Origin: Mugil cephalus
Taxonomy: Eukaryota > Chordata > Actinopteri > Mugiliformes > Mugilidae
Length of the DNA stretch: 64,000 bases
Assembly: GCF_022458985.1 (NCBI RefSeq)
Contig: NC_061790.1
Coordinates: 17,774,397-17,838,396 of the forward strand
Direction: 5' to 3'
Below are positions 12,391-23,014 of this stretch, one piece after another; the stretch's first letter is position 1; each line of letters begins with the position of its first letter. Below the pieces are notes generated by a model. The model made no database searches, was not told the origin of the DNA, and saw only the letters and a program-made list of their open reading frames with translations. The translations under genes and the position numbers were made by a program.

Positions 12391-13904
12391 TATGAAGCAA
12401 CTTTATTGTCAATCCAGTGAATTTTGGCATGTTCCCTATAGGCAATGGGCAAAGCTGATCCGTATAATTGATAGTAGTATACGCATAGCTGTAGTTTTGA
12501 TCATCTCATAGCCTAGAGACTAAAAAATTACAAAAACAAATTCAAATTTTTTCAAGTGGGGCCATTTTACGGAAAAGTGTTAGGGCCGAAGAAAGACGTA
12601 GTTTTCTTTTTCATCATGCACTTTGGGAAAAGGTCGGAATTTTGTGAAAAAAGTCTAAAATAGAAAGTAGACCTTTAAACCAGCAGTACCATATGTGTAT
12701 GGTACTGCTGATACTCCGCAGAAAAGTATTAGGGCTTAATAAATAATTAATACTAAGAATTTAAATTTGTATTGTGATTACTTTCCTGAGCCTTGGAGTT
12801 AACATCCCTCCCTCAGCCGACAAGGCAATAGTGTGTGTCTCTCAAATATCGTTAAAGCACTTTATGCTCTCATGGGGTGATTTTTCAGACATCGATGTGA
12901 AATTTATCGCAAAAGTGCAACAGAAACACTTTGTTTGCAATTTCCTGTTACTGCATTTGATGCATGTGGTCATGACCGGTTCATTTGAAGTGCATCGTCT
13001 TTGTAGTGAAGTCTCACGTGACAATAATTTAAGGGATATCACGAGACTTTACTAGAGTTACGGCTCATTTGCAAAGCATGGAAACACATACTAAGCACAA
13101 TTATACTTTATCAATATTTCAGAAAAATCACTATTATTTTGTGAAAAACTATAATGAAAATGCAGCTAATGACATAATTAAGCCACCAGTAGATTTTAGA
13201 TGAGGTGACCTAAACACAATCATAAAAGTTTGCACAGGGAGTAGGTTGAGGTGGAGAGATGGGAGAGATTTCCCTTCTCAAAAAACTTTCCAAAGTTATT
13301 TCAATCAAGATTTCAAGATTTTTCCCCAGACCTAGCCAAGTGGTTTCAACCTAAACCTCACCAAACATACAAATGTATTTACAATATATATACACTCCAG
13401 TGCAGAGTGTAGAGACGACTGTCTCTACTGTGATTTTACAGTAGTTACATGCACCACTTCATGGGACATGTAACTATCACAGAAACAGTATGCTGTGTTC
13501 AGCATAGCAGGACAGAACTAGAAAACTAGAAAATCTGATATGAAAAAATGTGTTCATGTAGCATTTATGTTCATAACTTGAACATGAAACCAGTCTTAAC
13601 TAGTTTAAACTAGTCTAAAAAGTCCACACATACATGCGGTGCATCATTGGTCAGTTTTGACCATTCTTCATCAGTTCATGAAAACCGATGCAGTTTGTCA
13701 TCCCTAACTGAGCAGTGCTATGTTAATTAGATAGAGTTGAATACGTATTATGGTTCTGCTCAGTGATTCATGTGAACAAGAACACCCAGTGTTCACATAT
13801 GGGCAGTCCTTAGCAGGTAGATGGTGGTGTAATAAATATGAAAGAACTGAGGGTTTTATTCTAATTCTATGAGGAATGCTGTTGAACGGTACTAGATCAA
13901 TAAC
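12391..13904. other. intergenic; promoter side of 13.9-kb TAAR
   Basis: No gene. A perfect hairpin (13-bp arms, 4-nt loop, arm CAGCAGTACCATA) occupies 12681-12710. Opposite-strand frames at 12774-13055 are unremarkable. Within 200 bp of the next start codon there is a TTAATTAGA motif near 13721 (homeodomain-like core) and an AATAAATA element near 13830 that could act as a TATA-like site. Both are inference only. Confidence 0.4.
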
Positions 13905-14915
13905 ATGGAACCAGAAGCTACTGTCAACAGGACTAACGTTGTGACTGACATACATCTCTGTTATGAGACAGATAACTACAGTTATGTAGTGACCACAAGT
14001 CCTTCCATCGTATGTATATTATTATATGTTTTTCTTGTATTGTTGTGTGTTTTTACGATATGTGGAAACCTCCTTGTTACAATCTCCATCATTTACTTCA
14101 AACAGCTTCACACTCCTACTAACTCTCTCATCCTCTCTCTAGCTGTGACTGACCTGCTCGTTGGGATTATAGTCTTTCCTTTCAGCATGGTGTTCTCTCT
14201 CAGCTCATGTCTGCATTATGAGGGGTTATTTTGCAAAGTACGGAGTGGCTTTGATATATCACTAGGCACGTGTTCTATTCTGAATCTATGTTGTATTTCT
14301 GTTGACAGATATTATGCAGTGTGTCAGCCTCTGACATATCAAACTAAAATCACTCATCATGTTGTTGTGATCATGATTGTGATGAGCTGGGGCCTTTCTG
14401 CTTTAATTGGAACTGGGATCATAATTTCTATCTTAAACAGTGAAAACCGTGAAGAAAGGTATTTTATTAATGTTCTTATGGCAAACACTGTTGGACCCAC
14501 CATATTTTCATTTTACCTGCCAGTGATCATATTGCTTTGTATCTATCTGAAGATTTTCCTTGTTGCACAGAGACAGGCACGCAGCATCCAGAACACGACA
14601 AAGTCTGGAGCAACTGTCAGTAAGATGGAGAGGAAGGCCACCAAAACACTGGCTATCGTTATGGGAGTTTTTCTTTTATGCTGGAGTCCTTTCTTTTTTT
14701 TCATCACCTTTCTCCCCTTTACTAGTAATCCAGTACCAGTTCCTGTGATTGAAACACTAAACTGGCTTACACTGTCAAATTCAATGTTAAATCCCTTTAT
14801 TTATGCCTTCTTCTACAGCTGGTTCAGATCAGCGTTCAGAATGATAATTTCTGGAAAAATATTTCAAAGTGATTTGGCTAATGCAAACTTGCACAGACCT
14901 ACAGTTTGTGAATGA
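13905..14915 (+). CDS. trace amine-associated receptor (13c-like), ECL2 cysteines lost
   Basis: A single open frame of 336 residues with the full seven-helix TAAR layout: N-glycosylation NRT at 8-10, N-terminal Cys 19, N1.50 in 'CGNLLV', D2.50 in 'AVTDLL', C3.25 at 110, D3.32 at 117, DRY at 134-136, W4.50, P5.50, 'LLCWSP' in TM6, and the TAAR fingerprint '[12 protein letters not shown]' in TM7. Family role: olfactory amine receptor in the plasma membrane, coupling to Golf. Odd features: both ECL2 cysteines present in its close paralogs (182 and 186) are Arg (CGT, 14448-14450) and Tyr (TAT, 14460-14462). The paralogs' TGA stop is AGA (14895-14897), adding seven residues ending 'PTVCE'. An AG 9 nt before the ATG aligns with the paralogs' splice-acceptor-like site but lacks three bases. 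Frame intact, function doubtful. Confidence 0.9.
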   Translation: MEPEATVNRTNVVTDIHLCYETDNYSYVVTTSPSIVCILLYVFLVLLCVFTICGNLLVTISIIYFKQLHTPTNSLILSLAVTDLLVGIIVFPFSMVFSLSSCLHYEGLFCKVRSGFDISLGTCSILNLCCISVDRYYAVCQPLTYQTKITHHVVVIMIVMSWGLSALIGTGIIISILNSENREERYFINVLMANTVGPTIFSFYLPVIILLCIYLKIFLVAQRQARSIQNTTKSGATVSKMERKATKTLAIVMGVFLLCWSPFFFFITFLPFTSNPVPVPVIETLNWLTLSNSMLNPFIYAFFYSWFRSAFRMIISGKIFQSDLANANLHRPTVCE

Positions 14916-15504
14916 AAGTAGAAGAAATGCCTCTATTTATATAGTTTCCACAGTTCATTCGAATGTATCTATGACCTAAGATTAATATATATAGATACTG
15001 ACATTTAGCCATGCTACAAACTGGCGTTTTAAAAATATACTTGTATTACATGCTGAGCGTTTACATAACTACACAGAGTAAGATAAATTTCATAAAAAGT
15101 AGCTTTACACTATCTTTATACATGGACATTTCTAAAAGTTGTGTAAAACTTTTATGGAATATTTATCAAACACTTCAACACTTGTTACCTTTGAAACTTT
15201 ATCCATTGCACAGGTTCATAATCCTTACCCTTATAAGATTTGTTGTTATATACTGTAGACTGAAATTAAAAAGGTTATATATACTAAAGTAATATAGATT
15301 TGATCTACTGTATGCTGTCAAGTGAGTTGAGACCTTGGACAAACAGCTCCCTGAAGCAGAGGCACTGTGTGGGGATTGGGCTTGAGTTTAACCAAATAAA
15401 AAAACTGATTTGTGCACCACTCATCCAGGTTTTGGATAGTCCAGCAGACAACTGCTTTCCATTTAATGCTAGAAATTATTCTGACCTTTCCCCATAAAAA
15501 CTCA
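14916..15504. other. downstream region of 13.9-kb TAAR
   Basis: AT-rich 3' flank. Parts (for example 15040-15200, with 'CATGCTGAGCG' and 'TAAAAGTAGC') resemble the 3' flank of the 30.5-kb TAAR (31685-31800), so the duplication unit extended past the stop codon. No gene. Confidence 0.45.
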
Positions 15505-15592
15505 GTCCATTTAAGTATGCTTTCTGTTAAAACTGGTCCAGATAGCCTTTTGAATGAATATTTCTGGAAAAAATATGTCAAGGTGACTAAAT
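15505..15592 (+). pseudogene. TAAR relic, TM7-tail only
   Basis: The order and spacing of 'TCCATTTAAGTATGC', 'AACTGGTCCAGAT', 'TTTCTGGAAAAAATAT' and 'AAGGTGACT' follow the 3' end of the intact TAARs (TM7 '[16 protein letters not shown]' through the '.ISGKIFQGD' tail), with many substitutions. No upstream part of the gene is recognisable. This is an older dead copy than the 9.999-kb pseudogene. Confidence 0.7.
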
Positions 15593-15979
15593 TGCTCTGA
15601 GACAGAAGCAACAGGAAATGTGAACAGTGTAACTGAAAGCTGAAAAAGTGAATATATTTCTGTCGTATACTTTTATGAACTGCTACTTTCTTCAGTCAAT
15701 GTCCATACAAAGTTAGTGGTATTATTTTTATGTTAATATTTTAAGCACATTGTGGTAGAAATAAGATTTTAACACTAAACATTTTGGAGACTTTATCCTG
15801 CAAGCTCACCAATACAAAGCTGTATAATGTCCAACTGAAATAATGTGTGAGAAGAGAAGGTTAGTGTGTTGATGACTTTGACAAGTCCTCACTACTACAC
15901 TACTGCAACCAGTATGAACAAGCCATCCTTCACCTCCTGCACACTCTCACAACAACCAAGGCATGTGCCACGTGTCTGT

Positions 15980-17345
15980 TGGGTAAACTTCAGGAAAACA
16001 CTGGGTGGACACAAATGGAAATCAAACCGGATAAATCCTGCAGCATCTCCATTGTCAAAGGCCAGCTCACCAATAAGAGTTTTTTTTTTTTATAAATAAT
16101 GAACCAATACCAGTCTCTGAAATGCCCATGAAAAGTCTCGGGTGCTGGTACACTGCAGAACTCAAGAACTCCAAACAGCTGGAGCAACTCAGGCAGGACA
16201 CAATTAGTGTCACAACTAAAGCAGTCGGGCTTACCCAGGTGCTTCAGCAACATAGGACTCTATGGGAAATGAGATCTTTCCCTGCCAAAATCAAGCCTTG
16301 TGGAAGAGTTTATATGCACCAAAGCAAGGTGAGAAATAATGCTCAAAGAGTCCATAGATTGCTTGGTGAGAGACATTGAGTTAACACTCAAAAGTGGAAC
16401 CCAACCTCAGTAGTTGGAGAGGCAAAGGCTGCCTTCCAACACGGAGACATCATGGGACAAGTACAACATGGCACAGGGGGCTTGGGCCTGGGATCAGTAA
16501 CACCTACTTGGCTGAAGACTGCGCCAACTTAACGCTGGAAGATGTGCACTGACAGGAGGAAGCAGCCAGATGCGCCAGGGCAGTCTCCCAAGCTCAGCAA
16601 GGCAGTTGGATGAGGTGGGAATTTGTGGAACAGCAGAAAATCAAATGGAGTGACCTAAGGAATATGGAGCCAAACAGGCTAAGTTTCATTGTCAGAGCTA
16701 GCTACAACATACTGCCCTCACCAGTGAATTTACACCTCTGGCTTGGAGAGAACCAAGCCTGTCACCTCTGTGCACTCCCAGGAACCCTGAAACACATCTT
16801 TGTGGGGTACAAGACCACCTTGACGAAGGGGAGATATACCTGGGGCCACAAACGGGTACTGAGGTGCCTGGCCTCAGCGCTGGAGGACAAAAGAACCTTA
16901 GTCAATGCCATCCCCCCAAATATGCAGCCTACTTTCCCACACTTCACATCCTTTGTCCATGGAGGAGAAAAAGCAGAAATTAAGTCCCTGTACCCTCCTG
17001 CATGCCTGTTGACATTAGCCACAGACTGGGAAATGCATGTCAACCAACATCAGAGACTCACTTTTCTGCCTGAGATCACACAGAACAGCTTGCGCCATAA
17101 CTTTGTCCTCTTGTCCAACTCCTGCCGCCATGTCCTCATTGTGAAGCTCACAGTCCTGTGAGGCTTTTGAAAGCTGGGATATGCTGATCTAACAGCTGAG
17201 GCAGAGGGACGAAGATGGAAGGTTAAGGTGTGTCCGGTGGAAGTGTGTTGTAGGGGATTTGTGGGAAGGGCAACCACAAGGCTTCTCAAGGAGGTTGCCA
17301 TTAGAGGACAGGCTCAGTGAAAGGTTGTTAAAGATCTCACCACCA
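15980..17345 (+). mobile_element. LINE 3' part with zinc knuckle and restriction-like endonuclease end
   Basis: Frames in order give '.IKPDKSCSISIVKGQL' (end of reverse transcriptase, 16020-16075), 'MKSLGCWYTAELK' and 'EQLRQDTI' (16122-16210), 'FQHGDIMGQVQHG' region (16435-16475), then 'LSFIVRASYNILPSPVNLHLW' split over 16680-16745. A CxxC...H knuckle 'CHLCALPGTLKH' follows (last expected Cys is Tyr), and finally the endonuclease-like tail (17085-17160), where the usual 'PD.V' reads 'HNFV'. This order (reverse transcriptase, knuckle, C-terminal restriction-like endonuclease) is that of R2/R4-type non-LTR elements. At least four frame breaks; dead. Confidence 0.65.
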
Positions 17346-18685
17346 CCGCTGAATCTAGCAGGGATTGTAATACCTAGTCCTTTAAATTAACCCAGGTTGT
17401 ACCTTGCACATAAACCTAATAGAATATTTTCAGTTTGGGAGAGCTTTATGTGTCTTGGGATGATATGATGCAAATCAGTTGGGACGTTAGCATCTGATCA
17501 GCAGTCAGTGTATGTACGGTGTCTTTATGTCTGTTTTAAAGCTTCAGGATTAATTAATTTGAAAATAAAACTATGGAGTATGAAAAATGTGTGCTCTGTA
17601 TTTGTCAGTTTTAATGGGTATCCTCCCAATCAGTACAGGTTCCATATGATTTCCCTTCCATCTTAAGAAGGTGTTGATGACAGCCAATCAGTCTTTCTAA
17701 TATGGTGAGCTCTTTTTCAAATTCAGTGCAGAACCAGCATGCAGAACCAGAGGCTGGTTCTGCACTGCCAGCCCCTGGATGGCAGTATGGTTCCATAGTA
17801 GAAACTTATGATTAAAATACTAAGTCTAACTTTACTAAATTTGGAGTTACGAAAACAAACAAAACTGTAAATTGACACAAATCATGTGCTAAGTATAGAT
17901 TAACATTGTAATTTTAGTTACAAGTGTACATTTCATAGTTTAGTCAGAGAGAGAGATATTGCAGTTCTGAATTATTGTGAATTAATGTGCTTAAAAGCTT
18001 GTTTTATGGCTTTGTTTTATGGTCAGAAATCTGCAAAGGAAACAACAACGGTCCTGTCCATTATGGGCTGTCCGAGTGACCCCTCCTGGTGGGTCAGGGG
18101 AGAGATAAAATGTTCTCTTACACTGTCAATGACCAGCACATCCCTATGCACTTCAAGTCCAGTAACAGAAACTTGCTCACTTCAAAGACAAAACACCCAG
18201 CCAAAACCAGAACATGTAATAATTCATGCAGTTCAGTGCAGTGAGTATTGTACAGACTTGTGGGTAAACAAAACAACCCATCCACAAACACAAGGTTCAG
18301 CACAAGAGACACAGCTCTTCAGGGCAAGAATAGGCTGTCCACCTACACCAGAAGGACATAGGACACTTCTTTGAGGACAACAATGTATACATTTACAAAA
18401 AAAAAAAAAAAAAAGACAGGTGAAAGAAGAAGAAGAAGGGAGCCAGAACAGGGCCTTACATATAATCTTCAACCACTTCTCAACACAGCACTAACATCTG
18501 CCCCCTAAAAGTTTTCAAATTTGTTCAAAATATTATGTGTGACTAACCAACAGCTGCCAGTATAAAATAAATATAAAATATATAATAAATGTAAAATTTT
18601 GCCCAATGTATGGATGGATTAAAATGTCCTTAAGGTTGCCTGAGGGCTAGAACTCATTTAAGCCAACACATACGAATCACAGGAC
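17346..18685. other. intergenic, nothing recognised
   Basis: No gene. An imperfectly nested hairpin (14-bp arms, arm CAGTGCAGAACCAG) spans 17724-17767, and its loop carries another copy of GCAGAACCAG. A poly-A tract lies at about 18398-18415. The minus- and plus-strand frames at 17985-18472 are unconvincing. Confidence 0.4.
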
Positions 18686-18913
18686 ACAAGGACAAAACCA
18701 TCAAACATTACATCATAGGTCACACTTGCTTGCAATTGGGATGTGATGTCTAAGCTCTGGTTGGATAGCAATTATGTCAGTGGTTGATTAGTATAAAGGT
18801 TTTGAAGAGCAGCACATGTAACTGAAAACACTGTTCAGCATCTATATTGTTCAGACTGTTAATGGTTTGTATGTATTTTAAATGCATTTTCTTTCTACTA
18901 GGAGATCAACAAA
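18686..18913 (+). promoter_or_regulatory. candidate TAAR promoter and 5' leader (duplicated)
   Basis: This stretch is matched almost base for base upstream of the 30.5-kb twin. It contains 'GGATAGCAATTATG' (homeodomain-like ATTA core), 'GGTTGATTAG' and a TATA-like TATAAAGG at 18792, 122 bp before the ATG. It ends with a pyrimidine-rich run and TAG (18899-18901), 12 nt before the start codon. Promoter function is inferred from position and from conservation between recent duplicates, which may simply reflect recency. Confidence 0.45.
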
Positions 18914-19903
18914 ATGGAACCAGAAGTTACTGTCAACAGGACTAATGTTGTGACTGACATACATCCCTGTTATGAGATAGATAACTACAGTTATGCACTG
19001 ACCACAAGCCCTTCCATTGTGTGTGTATTGTTATATGTTTTTCTTGCATTATTGTGTGTTTTTACAATATGTGGAAACCTCCTTGTTACAATCTCCATCA
19101 TTTACTTCAAACAGCTGCACACTCCTACTAACTCTCTCATCCTCTCTCTAGCTGTGGCTGACCTGCTCGTTGGGATTATAGTCTTTCCTTTAAGCATGGC
19201 ATTTTCTCTCAGCTCATGTCTGTATCATGAGGGGTTATTTTGCAAAGTACGGGGCAGCTTTGATATATCACTAAGCACGTGTTCTATTCTGAATCTATGT
19301 TGTATTTCTGTTGACAGATATTATGCAGTGTGTCAGCCTCTGACATATCAAACTAAAATCACTCATCATGTTGTTGTGATCATGATTGTGATGAGCTGGG
19401 GGGTTTCTGCTCTAATTGGAACTGGGGTAATCATTTCTGGGTTAAACAGTGAAAGCTGTGAAGAAAGGTGTTTCATTAATGTTCTTATGGCAAACACTGT
19501 TGGACCCATATTATCATTTTACCTGCCAGTGATCATAATGCTGTGTATCTATCTGAAGATTTTCCTTGTTGCACAGAGACAGGCACGCAGCATCCAGACC
19601 ACAACAAAGTCTGGAGCAACTGCCAGTAAGATGGAGAGGAAGGCCACCAAAACACTGGCTATCGTTATGGGAGTTTTTCTTTTATGCTGGAGTCCCTTCT
19701 TTTTTTGTATCACCTTTCTCCCCTTTACCAGCAGTCCAGTTCCAATTCCTGTGATTGAAACACTAAACTGGCTTACGCTGGCAAATTCAATGCTGAATCC
19801 ATTTATTTATGCCTTCTTCTACAGCTGGTTCAGATCAGCGTTCAGAATGATAATTTCTGGAAAAATATTTCAAAGTGATTTGGCTAATGCAAACTTGCAC
19901 TGA
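18914..19903 (+). CDS. trace amine-associated receptor (13c-like)
   Basis: An intact intronless ORF of 329 residues, the usual TAAR length. N-glycosylation NRT at 8-10; Cys19 in 'HPCYE'; N1.50 at 55; D2.50 at 83; C3.25 at 110; D3.32 at 117 (binds the ligand amine in this family); DRY 134-136; W4.50 at 162; ECL2 Cys 182 and 186 (expected partners of Cys19 and Cys110); P5.50 at 205; basic ICL3 'MERKATKT' at 240-247; W6.48 at 259; N7.49-P at 295-296 inside '[12 protein letters not shown]'. Position 7.43 is Leu, not the Tyr of classical amine TAARs. Start chosen at the ATGG with A at -3; it lines up with all paralogs. About 94% identical (some 19 differences counted by eye) to the 30.5-kb gene. 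Confidence 0.96.
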   Translation: MEPEVTVNRTNVVTDIHPCYEIDNYSYALTTSPSIVCVLLYVFLALLCVFTICGNLLVTISIIYFKQLHTPTNSLILSLAVADLLVGIIVFPLSMAFSLSSCLYHEGLFCKVRGSFDISLSTCSILNLCCISVDRYYAVCQPLTYQTKITHHVVVIMIVMSWGVSALIGTGVIISGLNSESCEERCFINVLMANTVGPILSFYLPVIIMLCIYLKIFLVAQRQARSIQTTTKSGATASKMERKATKTLAIVMGVFLLCWSPFFFCITFLPFTSSPVPIPVIETLNWLTLANSMLNPFIYAFFYSWFRSAFRMIISGKIFQSDLANANLH

Positions 19904-21077
19904 CCTACAAGATGCGGGAATCCATCGATGTGACAGCATTAATTTTTCCACACAAGTCCAGAAAACCCAACTGCAAAATATGAAGGATCTTTGAGCTGGC
20001 ACTAACATTTTGTGCAAAGCAAATTTAATGCAACATTTCTTTCTCGTGGAACTCATTTGCTCTTTAATTAGTGAAGTCTTAACTCCCTCCATATTGAAAT
20101 GTGGCATATTTTTCTTTTACCTACTATAAAATGTCTAAAATCCAGTGGCAGGACACTCAACAAATACAAACTGGACCTTTACATATATGTTTTACCTTTA
20201 ACAATTATTTATTTACTTAGCACTGAAACATGGTGATCATTAAGCTACTGAATCATCCTGAATCATGTCTTTTGCAGTGTATGACATTCTTAACTTAATT
20301 AAGTTAACTTAATTCCTTCAAAAGCCAGCTTTTCTTTTGTTTTTTAAATCTTATTTTATCACATACTGCATTGATTGACTGATCTGACAGCTCAAAATCT
20401 GTAAAAACGGCTCGATTGTTTTGTTTTTTGATGAATGGAAATAATTTTGATAAGAAATTCCAACTTAACCTGTACAGAAATGCCAAACAAAATTTAGTTC
20501 ATTATAATATATCTATATAAAAACCCCACAACATCCCAAATCGTACAGTGCTCCTGCCTGTAGTGAAGTATCTAACATAATGGAAAGTTTTTCTCTCAAA
20601 CTTTACAGCAACACTGAATTCATTCAACATGACAAAACCACTCATAATGGTGTCTGTTCATTAGTAATAAAAATAATATCAGTCCTTGAGGCTGTTAACT
20701 AAATAAGTAAATAATAAATTAATCTAAATAAGAATTGACAATTGAAATTATTCAATCATTACACTGTGTATGTAAATTAAAAATGTATCGGCATGTCATC
20801 AATTATTAATGCCATCATGTGGATGTATAAGGAGCTATATAAACTTCATCAACTTCGTTCATGAAGTTGCTAAACATTCTACTGCTTCCCAGATTATGTT
20901 CTGAGACTGAGATTAGTTGCCAAGTGCAGACATTTTCAGTAGCATTACCCACATCAAGTACTGCTTTCTTGAGCTTTTCAAATATATGCCTGAACAACTT
21001 GTTGTTTTGCCCCACTTGGCGCAAATAAATAATACAATGGATAATTAGATGCTGAAAATTCTGTCCCTGTTGGGTTA
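19904..21077. other. intergenic, nothing recognised
   Basis: 3' flank of the TAAR. The first 150 bp differ from the flanks of its twins. AT-rich, with an AACTTAATTAAGTT palindrome near 20292. No gene seen. Confidence 0.4.
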
Positions 21078-21305
21078 TTTATGGTAAATGGTCTTGCATT
21101 TTCATAGCACTTTTCTACCTATTGGTACTCAAAGCACGTTTACAGTCACAGACTCAACTATCCATTTGCTCACACAAGCACACACACATTCACAAACCAG
21201 TGCCAGTTGCACTGGGGGCAACAGGGGGGTTTCAGTGTCTTGTTCAAGGACCCTTCGGTTTGTGGACAACCCGCTCTACCTACTGAGCCACAGCCGCTAT
21301 CCTGA
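21078..21305 (-). mobile_element. tRNA-derived SINE, minus strand
   Basis: On the minus strand the right end reads GCGGCTGTGGCTCAGTAGG then TAGAGCGGGTTGTCC: a tRNA-like head with a clear A box (TGGCTCAGTAGG). The body ('CTTGAACAAGACACTGAAAC' complement, 'GTGTGTGTGCTTGTGTGAGC') and the tail ('AGCACTTTTCTACC' / 'GTAAATGGTCTTGCATTTTC' read on plus) match a SINE type widespread in teleosts. The B-box part is deleted. Confidence 0.7.
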
Positions 21306-21570
21306 ATGAGTTATGATTACAATAATTAGTGGAATTCTAGTGCGAGTCAAACTGTTATATAGTATATTATGTTTATTATGTTTATATTTTAATCACAAAT
21401 TTCTGTGACAGTAGTATTCACTTGATAATGCCTTTATGTGTAAAAACATGCAAAAGCTAAAAAGCTACAGCTTACAAATGACTTTCAATGCATGCCAGCA
21501 AAATTGATGCCCGACGTTTGCCACAGTGTGATAGATGTGATGTGGAACAACAAGGAAAAATAAAATAATA
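21306..21570. other. intergenic between SINE and fold-back element
   Basis: Nothing recognisable apart from an ATAATAATAATAAA run at its end, into which the fold-back element is inserted. Confidence 0.4.
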
Positions 21571-21578
21571 ATAATAAA

Positions 21579-22494
21579 GGTAACACTTTCTATGAAGGTT
21601 GCATTTATAATGCTTTATGAATGCACTCATAGTGTTTTATAAGGTGTCTATAAAGCATTATAATGGTCATTATTACCATCTATACATATTCACAAGTCGT
21701 CATAACCAACTTCATGATGCATTATGACAACTGGTTATGAATGATTATAATTTTAATCTGAATAGTGCATTATAAATATGTCAATATCTGCCAAGTCACT
21801 TGTAAATGTTATGATGCATCATAACTACTTTGCTTTGCTAAATGTGCAGTGATGCATAATGAGTTTTGACTTCACCTATAGTGCTTTATATCTGTAGTTA
21901 TAAGTATATGTAATAAAGTTATAATAATGTATACATCTCCCTACAGCACACAGTTATAAACAGCTATGCAATATCATAAGTGCTATTTGTCAGCTCTAAG
22001 TAAAGTGACAAGAATATGTCACTATTATTAACAGATATAAGTTACTATGAGTAATTAAAAGGTGCAATGAACTAAGTCCTGAGTCTGGCATCTTTACCCC
22101 ATATGCACAATGTTAATATCATAGGTGTTATTTGTCAGCTTTAGGTAAATTAGTGCAAATGAGGTGTTGTGGATATAAGACTATTATAAACAAATATGAG
22201 GCACAATGAAATGAGAGCCTGGACAGTAAAGACAAAAGGAATGCATTTAGTTGACTTTATTTTCATTTAAACCAACACACATAATCAGAATGATTATCAA
22301 TGTTCTGAGCACATTACACAAACACATGAAACACATGAAACAGGCCACAAAAGTGGCACAGCGTGGTCCTAGAGATGTGGCTCTTAAAAGTGCCTTTGGG
22401 TTGGTGAGGTGATTCAGGGTCAGAGGTCAGGAGATGGTTCGACAGCAACTACAAGAAGAACAGAGGCAAATATTTAGTGCTCTAGCTGGGTTTG
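21579..22494 (+). repeat. left inverted arm of fold-back element
   Basis: Pairs with 23015-23932. Internal landmarks shared with the other arm include 'TTCATTGCACC' type sequence, 'CATGAAACACATGAAACAGG' and 'GGTCAGAGGTCAGG'. Confidence 0.85.
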
Positions 22495-23014
22495 TTGTTA
22501 TGCAGAAAGGTTTGATTGAAAACACATAAGCAGATCACGTTATTTTGTTTAAAGCAGCGTAATGAGACATTGTGTTACCGCATATCATGCAGGCAGCGCA
22601 GATTACCCATAGATGGCTTAAGCTAGCTACACGAAAGTTACCAGACACGGTTAGTTTTAATTCACAAATTAGATCGTTTTCATATTCTTGCGTTTAATGA
22701 TTGACACCATTCGAAATCATTGCTTTAATATGTAAACGATGTGCTTCATGTAAGCAAAGTAAGGCATTAGCTCACAAAACACTAGCAGGACAGAGAGACA
22801 ACCTACCTGTCCTGGAGAGGACTCAGCGGAGAAAGGAAAGAAAAACCGCTTTACGATTAGTACATACAGTCAATGCTTTACGACAGTGGGAGGAGCTGGG
22901 GACGGAGGTAGGTTTGTGGGGTCAGAGGTCAGGGGTCATAGACTAAAGAATGACATTTCTACAATAATAATAATATAAATAAAAACTATATTAAAATAAT
23001 ATCTGATGGCATTC

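Noticed and set aside
21571-21578. Taking the ATAATAAA flank as proof of a hAT insertion
   Set aside because: The flank is an (ATA)n-like low-complexity tract, so an 8-bp match can arise by chance; I keep it only as consistent evidence.
22701-22946. 81-codon frame in the centre of the fold-back element
   Set aside because: Lys/Arg-rich but without a transposase motif; the centre is too short for a transposase gene.
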